64,000 bases of DNA from Misgurnus anguillicaudatus (lineage: Eukaryota > Chordata > Actinopteri > Cypriniformes > Cobitidae). The stretch covers positions 1,240,001 through 1,304,000 of the forward strand of contig NC_073343.2 in NCBI RefSeq assembly GCF_027580225.2, written 5' to 3'. The position numbers and the translations under genes were made by a program. This document shows, piece after piece, positions 11,868 to 24,585 of the stretch (position 1 is its first letter; each line of letters begins with the position of its first letter). The notes under the pieces were generated by a model. It did no database searches, had not been told where the DNA came from, and worked only from the letters and a program-made list of their open reading frames with translations.

Positions 11868-12533
11868 CCCAGTCTCACGAAATTACGTAGCTATAGGCAT
11901 ATAATTTTTAAAATTTTTTCGTGATACTGTCACTAATTTCTGCGTTTTTTCGTGATTGCATCACAAATTTCTGTTTACGTGTCATTGTCACGTAGTGGTT
12001 ACTCAACTGTTTTTCCTATTTTCTTACCATTGTCACTTCGGTTTAGGGTTAGATTTACATAAAATGATGTCCTTACCCAAAAAAAATTCAGAAAAAAATG
12101 TATAAACCAATACTTGACAATAAATGACATCCTAATGCAAACACCAAATCTAACTACACTGAAAAAAATGATTAATTCAATTTACTCCATTTTTTTAAGG
12201 TAAGTGATTGCAATCAATTTATTTAAGCTACATTTAAACAAAAGTTTTTTGTTTTGTTTTGCCTTTCTAATTTTTTTGTTTAAATGTAGCTTAAATAAAT
12301 TGACTTCAACCATTTACCTTAAAAAAATTGAGTAAATTGAATGAATAATTTTTTCAGTGTATAAACCGAAGCCAAAATGGTTTGAAAATAGGAAAAAGCA
12401 GTTAAGTAACCACTACGTGACACGTAAACAGAAATTCTTGATACGATCACGAAAAGCGCTAAAATTCGTGACAGTATCACGAAAAAGAATCAAAGAATTA
12501 CGTGCCTATAGGTACGTAATTTTGTGAGATTGG
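11868..12533. mobile_element. Long-TIR element, split by a TA-flanked foldback
   Basis: The ends are long inverted repeats. The left runs CAGTCTCACGAAATTACGTA and on through CTATAGGCA. The right reads back as CAATCTCACAAAATTACGTA and the same CTATAGGCA. The inverted similarity continues for roughly 180 bp through CACGTAGTGGTTACT and CCTATTTTC. A separate foldback occupies 12157-12359. A related element with TGATCTCACGG ends lies at 30678-31246. Confidence 0.8.
12157..12359. mobile_element. TA-flanked CACTG foldback MITE, copy 1
   Basis: This 203-bp near-perfect hairpin runs CACTGAAAAAAATGATT to the inverse ending TTTTTCAGTG, with TA on each side. The internal arms AAGCTACATTTAAACAAAAG and GTTTAAATGTAGCTT are perfectly inverted. 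It sits in the loop of the long-TIR element. Confidence 0.85.
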
Positions 12534-12535
12534 TA

Positions 12536-12740
12536 CACTGAAAAAAATGATTCATTGATTTTAATTAATTTTTTTAAGGTAAGTGGTTGCAATCAATTTA
12601 TTTAAGCTACATTTAAACAAAAGTTTTATATTTTACTTTACGTTACTAATCTTTTTTGTTTAAATGTAGCTTGGGTGGGTTGATTGCGGCCACTTACCTT
12701 GAAAGAGTTGATTAAATTCAATGAATCATTTTTTTCAGTG
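12536..12740. mobile_element. TA-flanked CACTG foldback MITE, copy 2
   Basis: A 205-bp sister of the element at 12157, with the same arms (AAGCTACATTTAAACAAAAG), flanked by TA at 12534-12535 and 12741-12742. The two copies lie within 180 bp of each other. Confidence 0.85.
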
Positions 12741-12742
12741 TA

Positions 12743-13970
12743 GCAAAGACCTACATCATACCATGTTCCTTATAATTTCTCCTATTCATTTATTTATCCT
12801 ATATATCCTTTATTTCTTTTTTTATGTTTGCCTGTACTCTGTATTTACTGTAAAGCTGCTTGCTGCAGTGCAAAATTTTGAAAAGTGCTATAAAAATAAA
12901 TTTAAATTCAACCTAATTCATTAACCACCTGTAGCTTAGTTTATCCAGACAATATACAATATATGCTATAGCGCAGTGCCATGTGTATTTAAATTAAGTA
13001 ATAGTCATTCTTTTCAACGCAAACATCATTCAATGTAAATTTGGCTTACGTGGACATTACCTAAACATATACACTATAAAACCATGGAAATTGTGCAAAA
13101 GTGTATTAAAATGGCATGTATGTAACGGAGCCCTTGGGTTTAATGGGAAGTTCTCAGAGTCATCTTTATCTGAACTTTAGAAAAATAAATTCTGTCTGTC
13201 AGTGAGAAGAAGGGGAATGTGTCCAGTCTAAACATCTCGCACGGTGCGGGTGATAAATTCAGAGCGCTGTAACTGCCCCTCAGTTAAATAAGTGACGTGG
13301 GCCAACTTTTCCAGACAAAAACACTCCTAGCTCTCTGGATATGGAATAGAGATAGTAGCCATCTGGACACCGTTCAGAAATTACAATGTGTAACCAGCAA
13401 AACTTCCCAAATCAAACACCGGTGTTTGGACTGTTAGATGTGGGTCTATTCATCTAAGTTCTGGAGTTCATGCTTTAGTGCTCCTTATCTACTGGTCTTC
13501 CACTAACAGAACATAATGGTTTGGCTTCTCCTCAATTATGCATACAGATAAGTTTTTCTTAATGAATCTAGATTCAAACCTGATCAGCAGATGTTGAATA
13601 TATACTTCAGACCACAGTTTGACCCGAAACTGATTTCTACCATTCCATTTAAAAGAGGAGTTCCAGCGTTTAGGGTTGTGGTCTCACTAACACTGATGGG
13701 TGTCCTTGTGTTCGATGCCAAACATTTGGAGCGGTTTAACCAACTTAGATTGAATAACCAATGCTGCGTTATGTGCCTATCAAGTGTTTTGGATAGGAAT
13801 CGTTCCAGATAAGCAGCCAAGATAATGGAACAGGTTGTTCGGCTCCAGGAAGACCAGACAAGAAAATATTTTATAGACTTTTTAAGGTTTTCATAAAAAA
13901 ATTAAATGTGTTCATTTTTGTAAGGGTTGAAAAGTCATTTTAAATAAATCGAAACAGATAGTCTGTATAC
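12743..13970. other. Intergenic, no gene seen
   Basis: Frames of over 70 codons overlap on both strands at 13584-13820, but neither has protein features. The region 13100-13800 is non-repetitive by eye. Confidence 0.5.
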
Positions 13971-14402
13971 CACTGTAAAAAAAAAATCCGTAGAAATTAC
14001 AGTGTTACTTGCAGCTGGTTGCCGGTAATTTACCGTAGATTTAAATGTATTTTATTTGCTGGCAAGTGGCAACATTTTGTAAAGTTAAATGAACATTAAA
14101 CATTTACAAGTCTTTGTCTTTACAGAGTAAAACTTAAATAACTGCATCAAGCAAAACATTCTGGGAAACAAAATCTGAAGCAAAAAACAGAAAAAGGTTG
14201 ATGATAATTTCTGGTTCCCAGAATGCTTTGCATGAGGCTGTTATTTTAGTTTTACTCTGTAAAGACTAAGACTTGTAAATGTTTAATGTTCATTTAACTT
14301 TGAACAAAATGTTGCCAGTAAATAACATCAATTTAAATCTACGGTAAGTTACCTGCAACCAGCTGCAAGTAACACTGTAATTTCTACGGAATTTTTTACA
14401 GT
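13971..14402. mobile_element. CACTGTAAAA foldback element, about 430 bp
   Basis: The left arm (CCGTAGAAATTACAGTGTTA, GCAGCTGGTTGCCGG) is inverted at the right end (GCAACCAGCTGCAAGTAACA, TTTCTACGG). The second-level arms ACATTTACAAGTCTT and AAGACTTGTAAATGT fold inside. A degenerate relative lies at 56818-56975. Confidence 0.8.
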
Positions 14403-15740
14403 AATTCTCTTTACACACTGTAAAAAGTAAAAGTTGGATCAACCTAAAAAATTACTTCGATTGATAACACCTAAAAAAAAAAAAATGTCCAACTAAAATT
14501 TTTCAAAGTGTTTCTCACTTAAACATAGAAAATGATTTTTTTTGAAGGTGTTACTAATTTGTAATTTGTTGAAGCAGAGCCCTTTTAGAGTAGTTTATTT
14601 CTAAAACAAGCTAAATAAACTAGTTGATTACCTTCAAATCATAGTTAAAGCGTATCAAAAACTACACTGAGGTAACATTACTGTGTATTACTGTAACTTA
14701 ACGTTACTGTAAATATGGCCGTTTCTCAATATGTCTTCTTGTCTGTTCTTGTGGTTGTGTGAAACGTCATCAGTCGCCGGCCCGCGGCCCAAGTACTGTT
14801 CCAATTCCAAGTTCGCATCAAGCCAATTCACATAACATCCCTGCATGTGTTCTTGATCCGCCCATTTTTATCAAGGATGCATCAGGAGGTGACTTGTGCA
14901 GACTTATGACAGCAAAGTTTCCCAGAATGCATTTCACGTCAATGGCAATGAAGCTTAAAACCTGCACAATATTAAAAAAGTTACCCTGTTTGTGTCATAA
15001 AATGTAGTTTTAAAAGCCATTTAGTCGAGAATTTAGATAAATAAACTTCAAATGTGTGGTCAGTTAGTAAAGATAGCGCCTATATTAAAAATTCCTCTGC
15101 TCTGTCCTTCGGTGTCTGACGGTCAAACATGAAATATTTCCTGTGGATTTATCTACCTGACATTTTTTGGTTTCATTAATTTATTTCTCTTTGTTTTTAA
15201 TTAAAGTCTGTTACTGTATTTGTTTTTATCGTTTTAACTGATTTTAAAGTAAAGTTTCACAACAATTATATATTTTTATATAATCTTAACACTGAATCAC
15301 TGCCTATGTACTTTAACTTGATATTCCTATTGTGTTTATTTCATGTTGTACAAACGTTTTGTAGTATTAAAATAAATGGTTGTGTTCATATCATATTTAA
15401 TTTTGTTTGGAATGAAGATGATCAGCGTATGCACGTGTTGCCTGAACCACATATTCATATTTTCAAAACGAAAACAAGCAGGGCTTTTGCATATTTATAT
15501 TTATTTTTATGGTACATTAAAATAAGCCAGGGTTGCACGATTAACTAGACTGAATGACGACCTCAAGTACTCTTCTGTTCCATTTGCAATATAACCTGAC
15601 TCGCGTCCTCCCATCCTCGGTCTGAACTTGCAAGTCTGAACTACGAAGGACGCAAGTCTAAACTTGCCGTTCGTAGCCAATGTATACTATAGATCACCCG
15701 CCAAACCTCCCTTCACATAGCGGTGATCCATGATAGCCGT
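14403..15740. other. Repeat-derived intergenic DNA, no gene seen
   Basis: A CACTGTAAAAAG start near 14417 hints at another decayed foldback. From about 14714 the sequence (GGCCGTTTCTCAATATG, TGAAACGTCATCAG) resembles a fish repeat I know loosely, and GAAGGACGCAAGTC near 15645 may be its far end. No reliable termini or target duplication could be fixed. Confidence 0.4.
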
Positions 15741-18233
15741 CTCTTCTCGTCTTTAGGAAACCAAAACATTTGTTATTTTCTACAAGCTATTTGTTCAGTT
15801 TAGCCACTAGTCAGACCATTAAACTAACAGAGACCGGAAATGTTCGTTTAATTTATTTAGCAAGTGCATTTTTACTAATCTCCTTTTTGCACAAAATAAA
15901 AAACCTCTTCAAGCGAGCATACTTTTTGCCAATTAAAGGATGTTTATTCGCAATTTGCCATTTCCAACACTCATTTTTGATGCGATTATCTTCAAAATTG
16001 ATGGAAACATAGCTATTGGGGGCATTGTCAATGTGCCAGGTGTTCAGTTTAGTCATTCCCTGTATAGAGGAAGTGTAATTATATAAATGCAGGAGTGGGT
16101 CAGTCATCAAGGTTCTCCTTTGGTCAATAAGCACCAGCTGTGGTTAATGAACCTGTGTGCCGGTGTTTTGGTGGTTACCCAGGGTGAAGTTAATGACTGC
16201 TCACAGGCCTCAAACGGTCTGTTTAGATTAAGATTTAGATCGTATTGTTTTCAAAAGTAAACAGGTTTCTTTTCCTTGATGTGCATTGTGTTATACAGTA
16301 TTTTGTGGATGTTTTCTTCCATGCAATCCCAAGGTGCGCGCCACACCGCGTCTACAATGCAAAGAATACGGTAAAACTATCGCTAAATAATAACCGATCA
16401 CCACTGGGGCAACTATGTATATTTTAGTAGATCGCACAAGGTGGCAATAGGCATGCACAAATAATTGTTTAGGTGTATACAAACTCATGTGTTTTTGACA
16501 GCATTGCAGAAGCATTGATGTGCTGTTTGCATGTAAATGTTATGAGCTGGTTCATTTTAGAAAATAAAATATGATTGCACAATTGCACGTGAATTATGAG
16601 CCATTTCAGATTTCATGTTGATCTGCAACCAAAAATGTAAATCTTAGTTACACATAGAAGCATACAATAAATTATAAGGACCCTTAAGAGCATGCATTGT
16701 GATTTTCATTCATGTGTGTGCACGACTCAAGTCTACTAACAATACGCACTACCAGAAGCATTCACTGTGAGGTCAGCTGGTAGTCATTAATTCTTGCAGA
16801 GCTTTGTGAGTAAAAGTAGTTCCCCTTTCCAAACTTTAAAACTGTCAGCAATCACAGTAAATCTGATACACACATTATGATATTCAAATGAAACGGTTAC
16901 CAAGAATCAGTCACTCATTCTCTTCTGTTTACAGTTGATGTTAATACAAAAATTTCTGGGAATTAATTGGCCACTCTTTTCCTATTCCGTAGTAGTATAG
17001 TCATTCAATTCTCGCTTTTAAACATTTTCTTTTAAACCTTTTCATTCTGTTACTGAATACTGTCTGGCATTAACTCTAGCACTGTTGTCATACTCAAAGT
17101 ATTGAAGAAGCAAGTTAGGTGTAAGAATCATGGCAGAACATCATGTTACACATATTGATACATTTATGAGTCACCTTTTGATCGACCTCAGCACCATTGT
17201 TGGGTCAAATAAAAGGGTTAATTTACGGCAACGGCCCATTTTTGACCCAACGCTGGATTGAAATTTTTTTAGAGAGTAGTGATTTAGATTCCTTTTGTTA
17301 GATGTTTCAAAATAGGTGTCACCTTTCCTATCGTCCATCTGTGAACTTCATTACTTCAGAGAGATATCTGCATAAGGCATGTCGATGTGAACAACAGAGA
17401 GTTATCTCAAATATCATGCGGCTTTTGGGAATGCTTGATTCTGCAAAACTGTAATTGACCGTTGTCCAAGGCAGCCAATTCTCCTTCTGTAGTCGTGTTT
17501 GCTTTCTTCTTACACACAAAATTATTTCTCCAATTAATATTTCACGTTCATTTGTTTATTTTTGCGGTCTAATGTATGATCATCCGATCTAGTGTCACAA
17601 AATAAACCCGTTCGGGGTCATGCAAACATACTAAACCATCCCCTGTCAGTAAGTAATATATGTTTACTAATTCATAACTAATAATGTCTTTCTACATGCC
17701 ATCATTCTTTCATAAGTACAGACGATTTCTCGGTGGATGGAGAAAACCTCTAAGATAATAATCAACCAACACTATGAATCCATTAACTGTGACAACGCTG
17801 TGAATAATGGGAGATTACATTAGGGTTGTGAAACACGACTCCACTGCTGTTCTGGACTGTGAATCTCTCAGAAAAACTAAAGAACCAAATATATAACGTG
17901 CTTTTTAATAGACATCTGCATCCAAGTACGCGTGGATCCACATTTAATGGATGGATACACTTTATGAGCAAGTAAAGAAGAATACCTCATTTTTGGCATG
18001 TTAAACTTTTACTTTTTGGTGGTAAACATCACTAATATTGCTCTACTGCTTTATTTATGATACAACAGCTATAACCACTTCACCCACACTTTTTTGTATC
18101 ACCAAATATATTGGTTATAACAAGATGTGGCACTGCTATAACTATAAATGGGCAAAATGCAACACTCCAAATGGCAGCTCTGGTGACGGACGTCCCGCCT
18201 TCCAGTTAAAAGAACCAATTATCAATCAACTAA
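15741..18233. other. Intergenic, mostly unique, no gene seen
   Basis: Low repeat content. A mixed-composition stretch around 16090-16240 (ACCAGCTGTGG, GGTTACCCAGGGTG) could be conserved non-coding sequence. A GTTGGGTC foldback fragment lies at 17195-17265. Confidence 0.45.
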
Positions 18234-18530
18234 TAGGAGTCGCACACCGGCCGCGCAGCTCAGCGTCGCGTCGCGTTGAGTCCCGTCTATGACAACTTGG
18301 AGGTATTGTAAACCAAAATTGCACATTAAATAGCGCAAGCTTCGTCAGATAGCGTCTACTTAAAAATGCTAAATATACGTTAGCAGCCAATGTTAGTCAT
18401 TAATGATTTGGGACAAATATGATGTTATTTAATGTTAAACTATGTGAGTGGCGATGTGTGGTGCGACAGGGAGTTGAGCAACTTCCTGAGTCAAAGCACC
18501 GGCCTGTCCGCGCCGGTGTGCGTATGCTCA
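18234..18530. mobile_element. Possible MITE with GTCGCACACCGG ends
   Basis: GTCGCACACCGGCCGCGC at the left is roughly inverted at the right as CGCGCCGGTGTGCG. The ends are CpG-rich against an AT-rich surround. TGCTCATAGAAAACAA is then directly duplicated at about 18528 and 18541. The boundaries and family are uncertain. Confidence 0.45.
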
Positions 18531-19283
18531 TAGAAAACAATGCTCATAGAAAACAATGAGGCTCTTGTTAACCTGTGCGCATGCGCAGTAGCCTAAACGA
18601 TTTCAAATAAAGGTATTTTGTAGCTTAAAGTTCGATATTAAATGTGTTCACAAAAAATTGTGATATTAACCACCCAAATTTGAATGATAAAAATGCCAAA
18701 TAAATAAAATAAGCTATCAAAATCTTGAAAAAAACAGGCAGGATTCTCTGCTCTCAAACATTGGGGGCGTGTCGGCTGTCTGTGCTTGAACCACGCCCAC
18801 TCGCAGGAAAGCTGACAGATCTTTTTTTTACTTTCAGATACGACCTGAATGGATGCTCATGATTGTGTTACTGCACAGTCACGTCAAAAACGCTCGGGCT
18901 GCCCTGCCATATAGAAAAAGAGTAGTGGACGCTCTGACGATTGAATGCATGCTCTTAAGCGGAGGATTTCTATTGGTTTCCGTCTTCCAATTGGTTGCCA
19001 CCAAACAACGTCATAGCTCATTACCATAAAGGAGAACTGATTTCAACTCTCCTCGACGCTCATACTGTCCAAGACACGCCGCAGCTCGCCACCGGCTCTC
19101 ATTGAAAATAAATGACTTCCAGCCACTTTGACACTCTCGAGCTACTGTTTTAGCCCCGCCCAAATAATCCTGAACACAGAAATGTGGAAAAATAGTTTGA
19201 CGGTGTAACTCCACAATTCAGTACTACACAGTCTTTCTAACGTGTTTCAGCAATATATTTCTAACATTTATTATGTCTTACAT
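18531..19283. other. Intergenic, repeat-like, no gene seen
   Basis: CACGCCCACTCGCAGG and the 18960-19210 part have the mixed, CpG-bearing look of fish MITEs, but no ends were fixed. Confidence 0.4.
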
Positions 19284-20055
19284 GGATTTTTTTCCAGCTC
19301 CCCTAGAGTTAAACATGAGTTTTGCCGTTTTGGAGTCCATTCAGCTGATCTCCTGGTCTGGCGGTACCACTTTTGGCGTGGCTTGGCATAGTCCATTGGG
19401 TCTGGTTGGACCATTAGCATCGCGCTTAAAAAAAGAGTTTTGATTTTTTTTGTTTAAAACTTGACTCTTCTGTGGTTGCATCGTGTACTAAGACTGACAG
19501 AAAATTAAAAGTTGGGATTTTCTAGACAAATATGGCTAGGAACTATACTCTCATTCTGGCGTAATAATCAAGTACTTTGCTGTCGTAAAATGGCTGCAGC
19601 AGGCACAATGATATTACGCAGCAGCCGTAAGAGAAAATTGTCCTCTTGGTAACTTTAAATAGCAGGGGACTATTTTCGGGCACTGCGTAAAATCATTGTG
19701 CCTCCTGCAGCCATGTTACGGCAGCAAAGTCCTTGATTATTACGCCAGGATGAGATTATAGTCCCTAGCCATATCTGCATAGAAAATCGCAACTTTTAAT
19801 TTTCCGTCGGTCTTAGTACATGATGTAACTACAGAAGAGTCAAGTTTTAAATAGGAAAAATATCGAAACTCTTTGGTTATTTTTGAGCGCGATGCTAATG
19901 ATCTAATCAGATTCAATGGATTATGCTAAGCTATGCTAAAAGTGGTATCGCCAGACCCGGACATCGGCTATATGGATTTCAAAACGGTAAAAATGAAATG
20001 TTTAACTCTAGGGAAGCTGGAAAATGATATTTTCAAAAAAAGTGAAGTGTCCCTT
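19284..20055. mobile_element. Long hairpin (AGGGACACTCC family), near full length
   Basis: The two arms meet near 19680 and pair over about 380 bp. Examples are TGGCTGCAGCAGG with CCTGCAGCCA, GACTCTTC with GAAGAGTC, and TCTGGCGGTACCAC with GTGGTATCGCCAGA. The right end GTGTCCCTT precedes TTAA (20056-20059). The extreme left end is lost. Transcription through it would give a long dsRNA hairpin. Confidence 0.8.
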
Positions 20056-20059
20056 TTAA

Positions 20060-21696
20060 GAGACAAACGTTATAACACAGTTGATGTCAGGTTATGTTAG
20101 TTGAAAATATTTAGTTTAATTGTGATTTAAGCATGCAATTTTGAAAATATTTTTCTTTTCCCATTCAAGTAGATAGGACTTTAGTCTTGCATGACTGAAA
20201 TAACTGCCCGGAAGCGTTTGCAAACATGGTGCGACTTTCCTAAATGGACTTGGTATCACTGCACAGCCCCATTAGCAACGTAAACATATGTGAAACATTG
20301 CTCTTGACAGTCGGTCAGGGACTATTTTTTTGGGGGAAAGAAGATTTTAAGTGATTTTACTTTAGAAAAGTTATTTTGATACATATTTTTTCACTTTAAT
20401 TTTTGGATTGTGTAATAATAGCAATCAGGTAGGTATGAGATGCTGTGAAGTAGTTTTAGTAGACATTGTGCCGAATAACGCCCTGTGATTTTTCACAATA
20501 AAGTTCTTACAAATATTTTGTTGTAAACTTTTCTGTTCTTTGATGTTGTGTGCCGATCAATGTATTTTGCTTTGCTGTGATGGCACTTTTCCTGAGCGTG
20601 TCTTTTTATGTCTTCATCAGGCAGCTTTTGTCTCTGCCATGACACAGCTCAATGCTGTTGGAGCTGGAAGATCAAGGCCAGCGTAAGCCGACTTGTTTTC
20701 ACAAGGCAGCGGAAACTACATCTGGAACCAATAATAGCCATGAGGTGCCTTCAATGGAAAACCTCTGGAGGTGTGTGCGCCACGTCTTGGCATGAATCCC
20801 AAACTAGCTGATAAAACCAGATAAGGTTTGTACTAGATTACGACCAGAGCTCTTACTTTAGACTAAATGGAAAATAGCTCAAGGAGACGATATGTTTTCA
20901 GGTTGCGGCGTAAGATAACAAAAAACAACCTGGTTATTGGTAGTTCTGAGGTGCTCTCAAAAACCAGAAATGATTTGAACAAAAGTTATCTCGAATAGAT
21001 CTCTGTTAAAAATTCAACTTTGGGTGTCTGCAAACTATACAGCACTGCATTCCTGCCTCGGTTTTCCCACCGTACGACTTTGCCACTCTGGTCCGATCCC
21101 AAGCCAAACATCTGCTTTAACACTGAAGGAAGTTGACAAAGCCTCTTTTCAGGTCTGAAGATCACGTGACTCACTGAAACTGTATTTGCTTGGTTGCCAG
21201 GTCTTCTCCCCCTTTAAGAAAAAGAGGAGCAGGGAGAAAGTGCGACAAATTGTCTTAAACAAACAGTAATTACTTTACAATCACCTGCCTTCCACCCAAC
21301 ACCATTTCTTTATTTTAAAGGGTTATGTCGCTAAATGCTGCTCTCGGTGTTTGTAATTAAGGTGGGAAATTGGCTCCACGTGAGCAAAGCTTTTTGTAAG
21401 CTATCCTGGTGGGATCAAACAGACGAGTACATTATTAAAGTTGAGTCTGACTGAGGGCCGGAAGCTCGAAGAGTCTGGTTACCAGACCTGTGTGTATGGA
21501 AACCGTTTAGTGTGGTAAATATCTCCTTACTAGCAGTTTTTCCTCATCTAATGAGCACAGTTTAGTGATCACTCCCTAAACATGAGAAACTTATGTTGTT
21601 CAAACTAGATTATGCCAATTAACTTCTCTTTTGGATTGTTAGTTCTGACTTTAGGGTACCATCCCAGTGACAGCTTTTTTACCATATTTTTTTTGA
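20060..21696. other. Mostly unique intergenic DNA
   Basis: Holds the weak exon candidate at 20621-20682. Nothing else exon-like. GGGTACCATCCCAGTGACAG near 21655 is a fragment of the TTGTCACTGG MITE family. Confidence 0.45.
20621..20682 (+). other. Weak spliced-exon candidate
   Basis: A pyrimidine-rich tract ending TTCATCAG lies before 20621 and a GTAAGC donor follows at 20683. The 62-bp segment is open in one frame (AAFVSAMTQLNAVGAGRS). I recognise no family, and no partner exon was found. It could easily be chance. Confidence 0.15.
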
Positions 21697-21765
21697 ATTG
21701 TGTCTGTCTGTCTATCTTAAATTGTCTGTCTGTACCTGTCTGTATATCTGTCTGTCTTGAATATG

Positions 21766-21810
<45 letters not shown>

Positions 21811-22453
21811 TAAATTGTTTGTCTGTCTGTGTACCTGTCTGTCTGTCTGCCTGTCTGTCGGACTTAAAAATGTGTCTGTCCGTCTGTATATCTTAAATTG
21901 TCTGCTTGTCTGTCTGTACCTGTCTGTCTGTCGGACTTGAAAATGTGTCTGTCTGTCTGTCTGTCTATCTTAAATTGTCTGTCTGTACCTGTCTGTCTGT
22001 CTGTTTTCAAAATGTGTCTGTCTGTCTATCTTAAATTGTTTGTATGTCTGTCTGTACCTGTCTGTCTGTCAGCCTTAAAAATGTGTCTGTCTGTATGTCT
22101 GTCTATCTTAAATTGTCTGTCTGTCTGTCTGTATTGAAAATCTGTCTGTCTGTCTGTCTGTCTATCTGTCTAAAATTGTCTGTCTGTATCTGTCTGTCTA
22201 TCTGTCTATCTTACATTGTCTGTCTGTACCTGTCTGTCTATCTTAAATGGTCTGTCTGCCTGCCTGCCTGCCTGTCTGTCTGTTTGTCTGTATGTCTGTC
22301 TTAAATTGCCTGTCTGCCTGTCTGTATGTCTGTCTTAAATTGTCTGTCTGTCTCTCTGTCTGTCAGTCTTGAAAATGTGTCTGTCTGTCTGTCTGTCTAT
22401 CTTAAATTGTCTGTCTGTCTGTATGTACCTGTCTGTTTGACTTGAAAAGTGCC

Positions 22454-22508
<55 letters not shown>

Positions 22509-22749
22509 ATTTCTTAAATTGTCTGCCTGTACCTGTCTGTCTGTCTTGAAAATGTGTCTGTCTGTCTATCTTAAATTGTCTGTCTGTCTGTCTGTCTGTC
22601 TGTACCTGTCTGTCTGTCGGACTTGAAAAGTGTCTGTCTGTCTGTCTTGTCTGTCTGTCTGTCTATCTTAAATTGTCTGCCTGTACCTGTCTGTCTGTCT
22701 GTCTGTCTGTCTTGAAAATGTGTCTGTCTGTCGGTCTGTCTTGAAAATG

Positions 22750-22782
<33 letters not shown>

Positions 22783-22811
22783 TAAATTGTCTGCATATCT
22801 GTTTGACATTA

Positions 22812-22858
<47 letters not shown>

Positions 22859-23232
22859 GTCTGTCTTACATTGTCTGTCTGTACCTGTCTGTCTTCCTGT
22901 CTGTCTTTATGTCTGTACCTGTCTGTCTGTAATGTCTTGAAAATGTGTTTGTCTGTCTGTCTATCTTAAATTGTCTGTCTGTACTTGTTTGTTCGTCTGT
23001 CTGTCTGCCTGCCTGTCTGTCTGTATTGAATAGATTGTCTTTATGTATGTAACTGTCTGTCTGTATGTCTTAAAAATGTGTTTGTCTGTCTGTCTTTCTT
23101 AAACTGTCTGTCTGTACTTGTTTGTCTGTCTGTCTGTCTGTCTGTCTAACTTAAATTGTCTGTCTGTACCTGTCTGTCTGTCTGTCTTGAAAATGTGTGT
23201 GTGTGTGTGTGTATCTGTCTGTCTTTCTTAAA

Positions 23233-23272
<40 letters not shown>

Positions 23273-23305
23273 TTATCTTGAGTCTTTATCCTTCTGTCTG
23301 TCTAT
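21697..23305. repeat. CTGT tetranucleotide satellite with punctuating spacers, 1.6 kb
   Basis: Runs of (CTGT)n are broken in a recurring order by CTATCTTAAATTGTCTG, TACCTGTCTG and CTTGAAAATGTGTCTG, so a larger unit of roughly 90-130 bp repeats on top of the tetranucleotide. Translation gives only low-complexity SVCLSVCLS. A (TG)n run lies inside near 23195. Confidence 0.95.
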
Positions 23306-23339
23306 GTATAATAATAACCCAGTACTTTTGGTAAACTAT

Positions 23340-23660
23340 TCTCGGCAAGCATATGAAAAAAATAGGTAATTGAAATTTTGCTCCCCTTGTGATGTCAGAA
23401 GGGATAATATCGCTCCTTAATCTGCACTATCCAACCACAACACTGACATTTATTGCAGAGATCAGCTCATTTGCATTTAACAGGACACACACAAAATGGG
23501 ACATTTCTGGTCACACCTACAAAGTGGCAATTTAAACATGCTATAATAAATTATCTATATGGTATTTTGAGCTAATACTTTACATACGTATTCTGGGGAC
23601 ACAAAAGATTTATTTGGAATCTTAAAAAAGTCATGTGAAATGTCTCCTTTAAAGTTTATA
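23340..23660. mobile_element. Diverged TTAA-type MITE, left arm of an inverted pair
   Basis: The block (TGATGTCAGAAGGG, TCTGCACTATCCAACCACA, GGGGACACAAAAGATTTATT) ends CTCCTTTAA and fits a common fish MITE ending CCTTTAA. Part of it (about 23534-23660) recurs inverted at 24470-24585. Confidence 0.55.
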
Positions 23661-24585
23661 CCCTTTAAAAAAGTGAAGTGTTTTCATCTTTTAAATATGT
23701 GAATTGGTTGTAGATTACTATCCATCATATGATTTTACCTTGTCATTGTAATGTCTAAACAGTAACTCCATTTATTAAATGGTACCGTACTTTTAAAGAG
23801 CAATTGGATCTGAATATTTAGTTAAAATGCCCTGTGGGGATTGTTGTATTTCCAAAGTGCTGTAGTTGGGGACTGATGTTGGAGTTTTAGTTTGTGTCTG
23901 AACTTTTATGAGCAGCAGAATGGCTTGTTTACATTCAGCTGGGGGTACACAGTGCTGACAGAGAAAACCTGCTGATAGATAGATGAGCTAAACCAAGATA
24001 TCACTTACATTTTCCAACCACTCCACGGCCCCTTTAACACAATGTTTGCATTATTGCTTTTTACGAGATGACTGTAAGCATGTGTTGTGTGCCTCAGAGT
24101 AAAACCACACAGTCACATGAAAAGATACATCATGACATGCATGTGAACCACGCATGTGTATATTGTATATTGTTTGATGTATTTTTTATTACCATGCATC
24201 TTATCTGTCAAATTTGAGGGCGCACAATGCAAAGCTCGTCACAAGATGTATTTAGCCCGTCGTGTGTGGCTCGACATGTCAAAATATGTGTTCAGCGTGT
24301 CATGTAGTTTTATATGCTTTACGCGTCATTTTAAAATAATTCTGCTGCAGATGCTTCAAAGGGGTTTATGATAAAAGAATATTTGGTTATATTTTAACCA
24401 AATAATCAGATCCAATTGCTCTTTAAAAGTAAGGTACCATTTAACAAATGGAGTTAACACTTATTTAAAGGGTATAAACTTTAAAGCAGACATTTCACTA
24501 GACTTTTTTAAGATGCCAAATAAATCTTTTGTGTCCCCAGAGTACGTATATGAGGTTTTTGCTCAAAATACCATATAGATAATTT

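Noticed and set aside
13584..13820. Overlapping frames of over 70 codons on both strands
   Set aside because: Both strands being open over the same bases indicates chance. There is no splice structure or recognisable domain.
21697..23305. Cysteine/serine-rich reading frames (SVCLSVCLS)
   Set aside because: They are simply the CTGT repeat read in frame.
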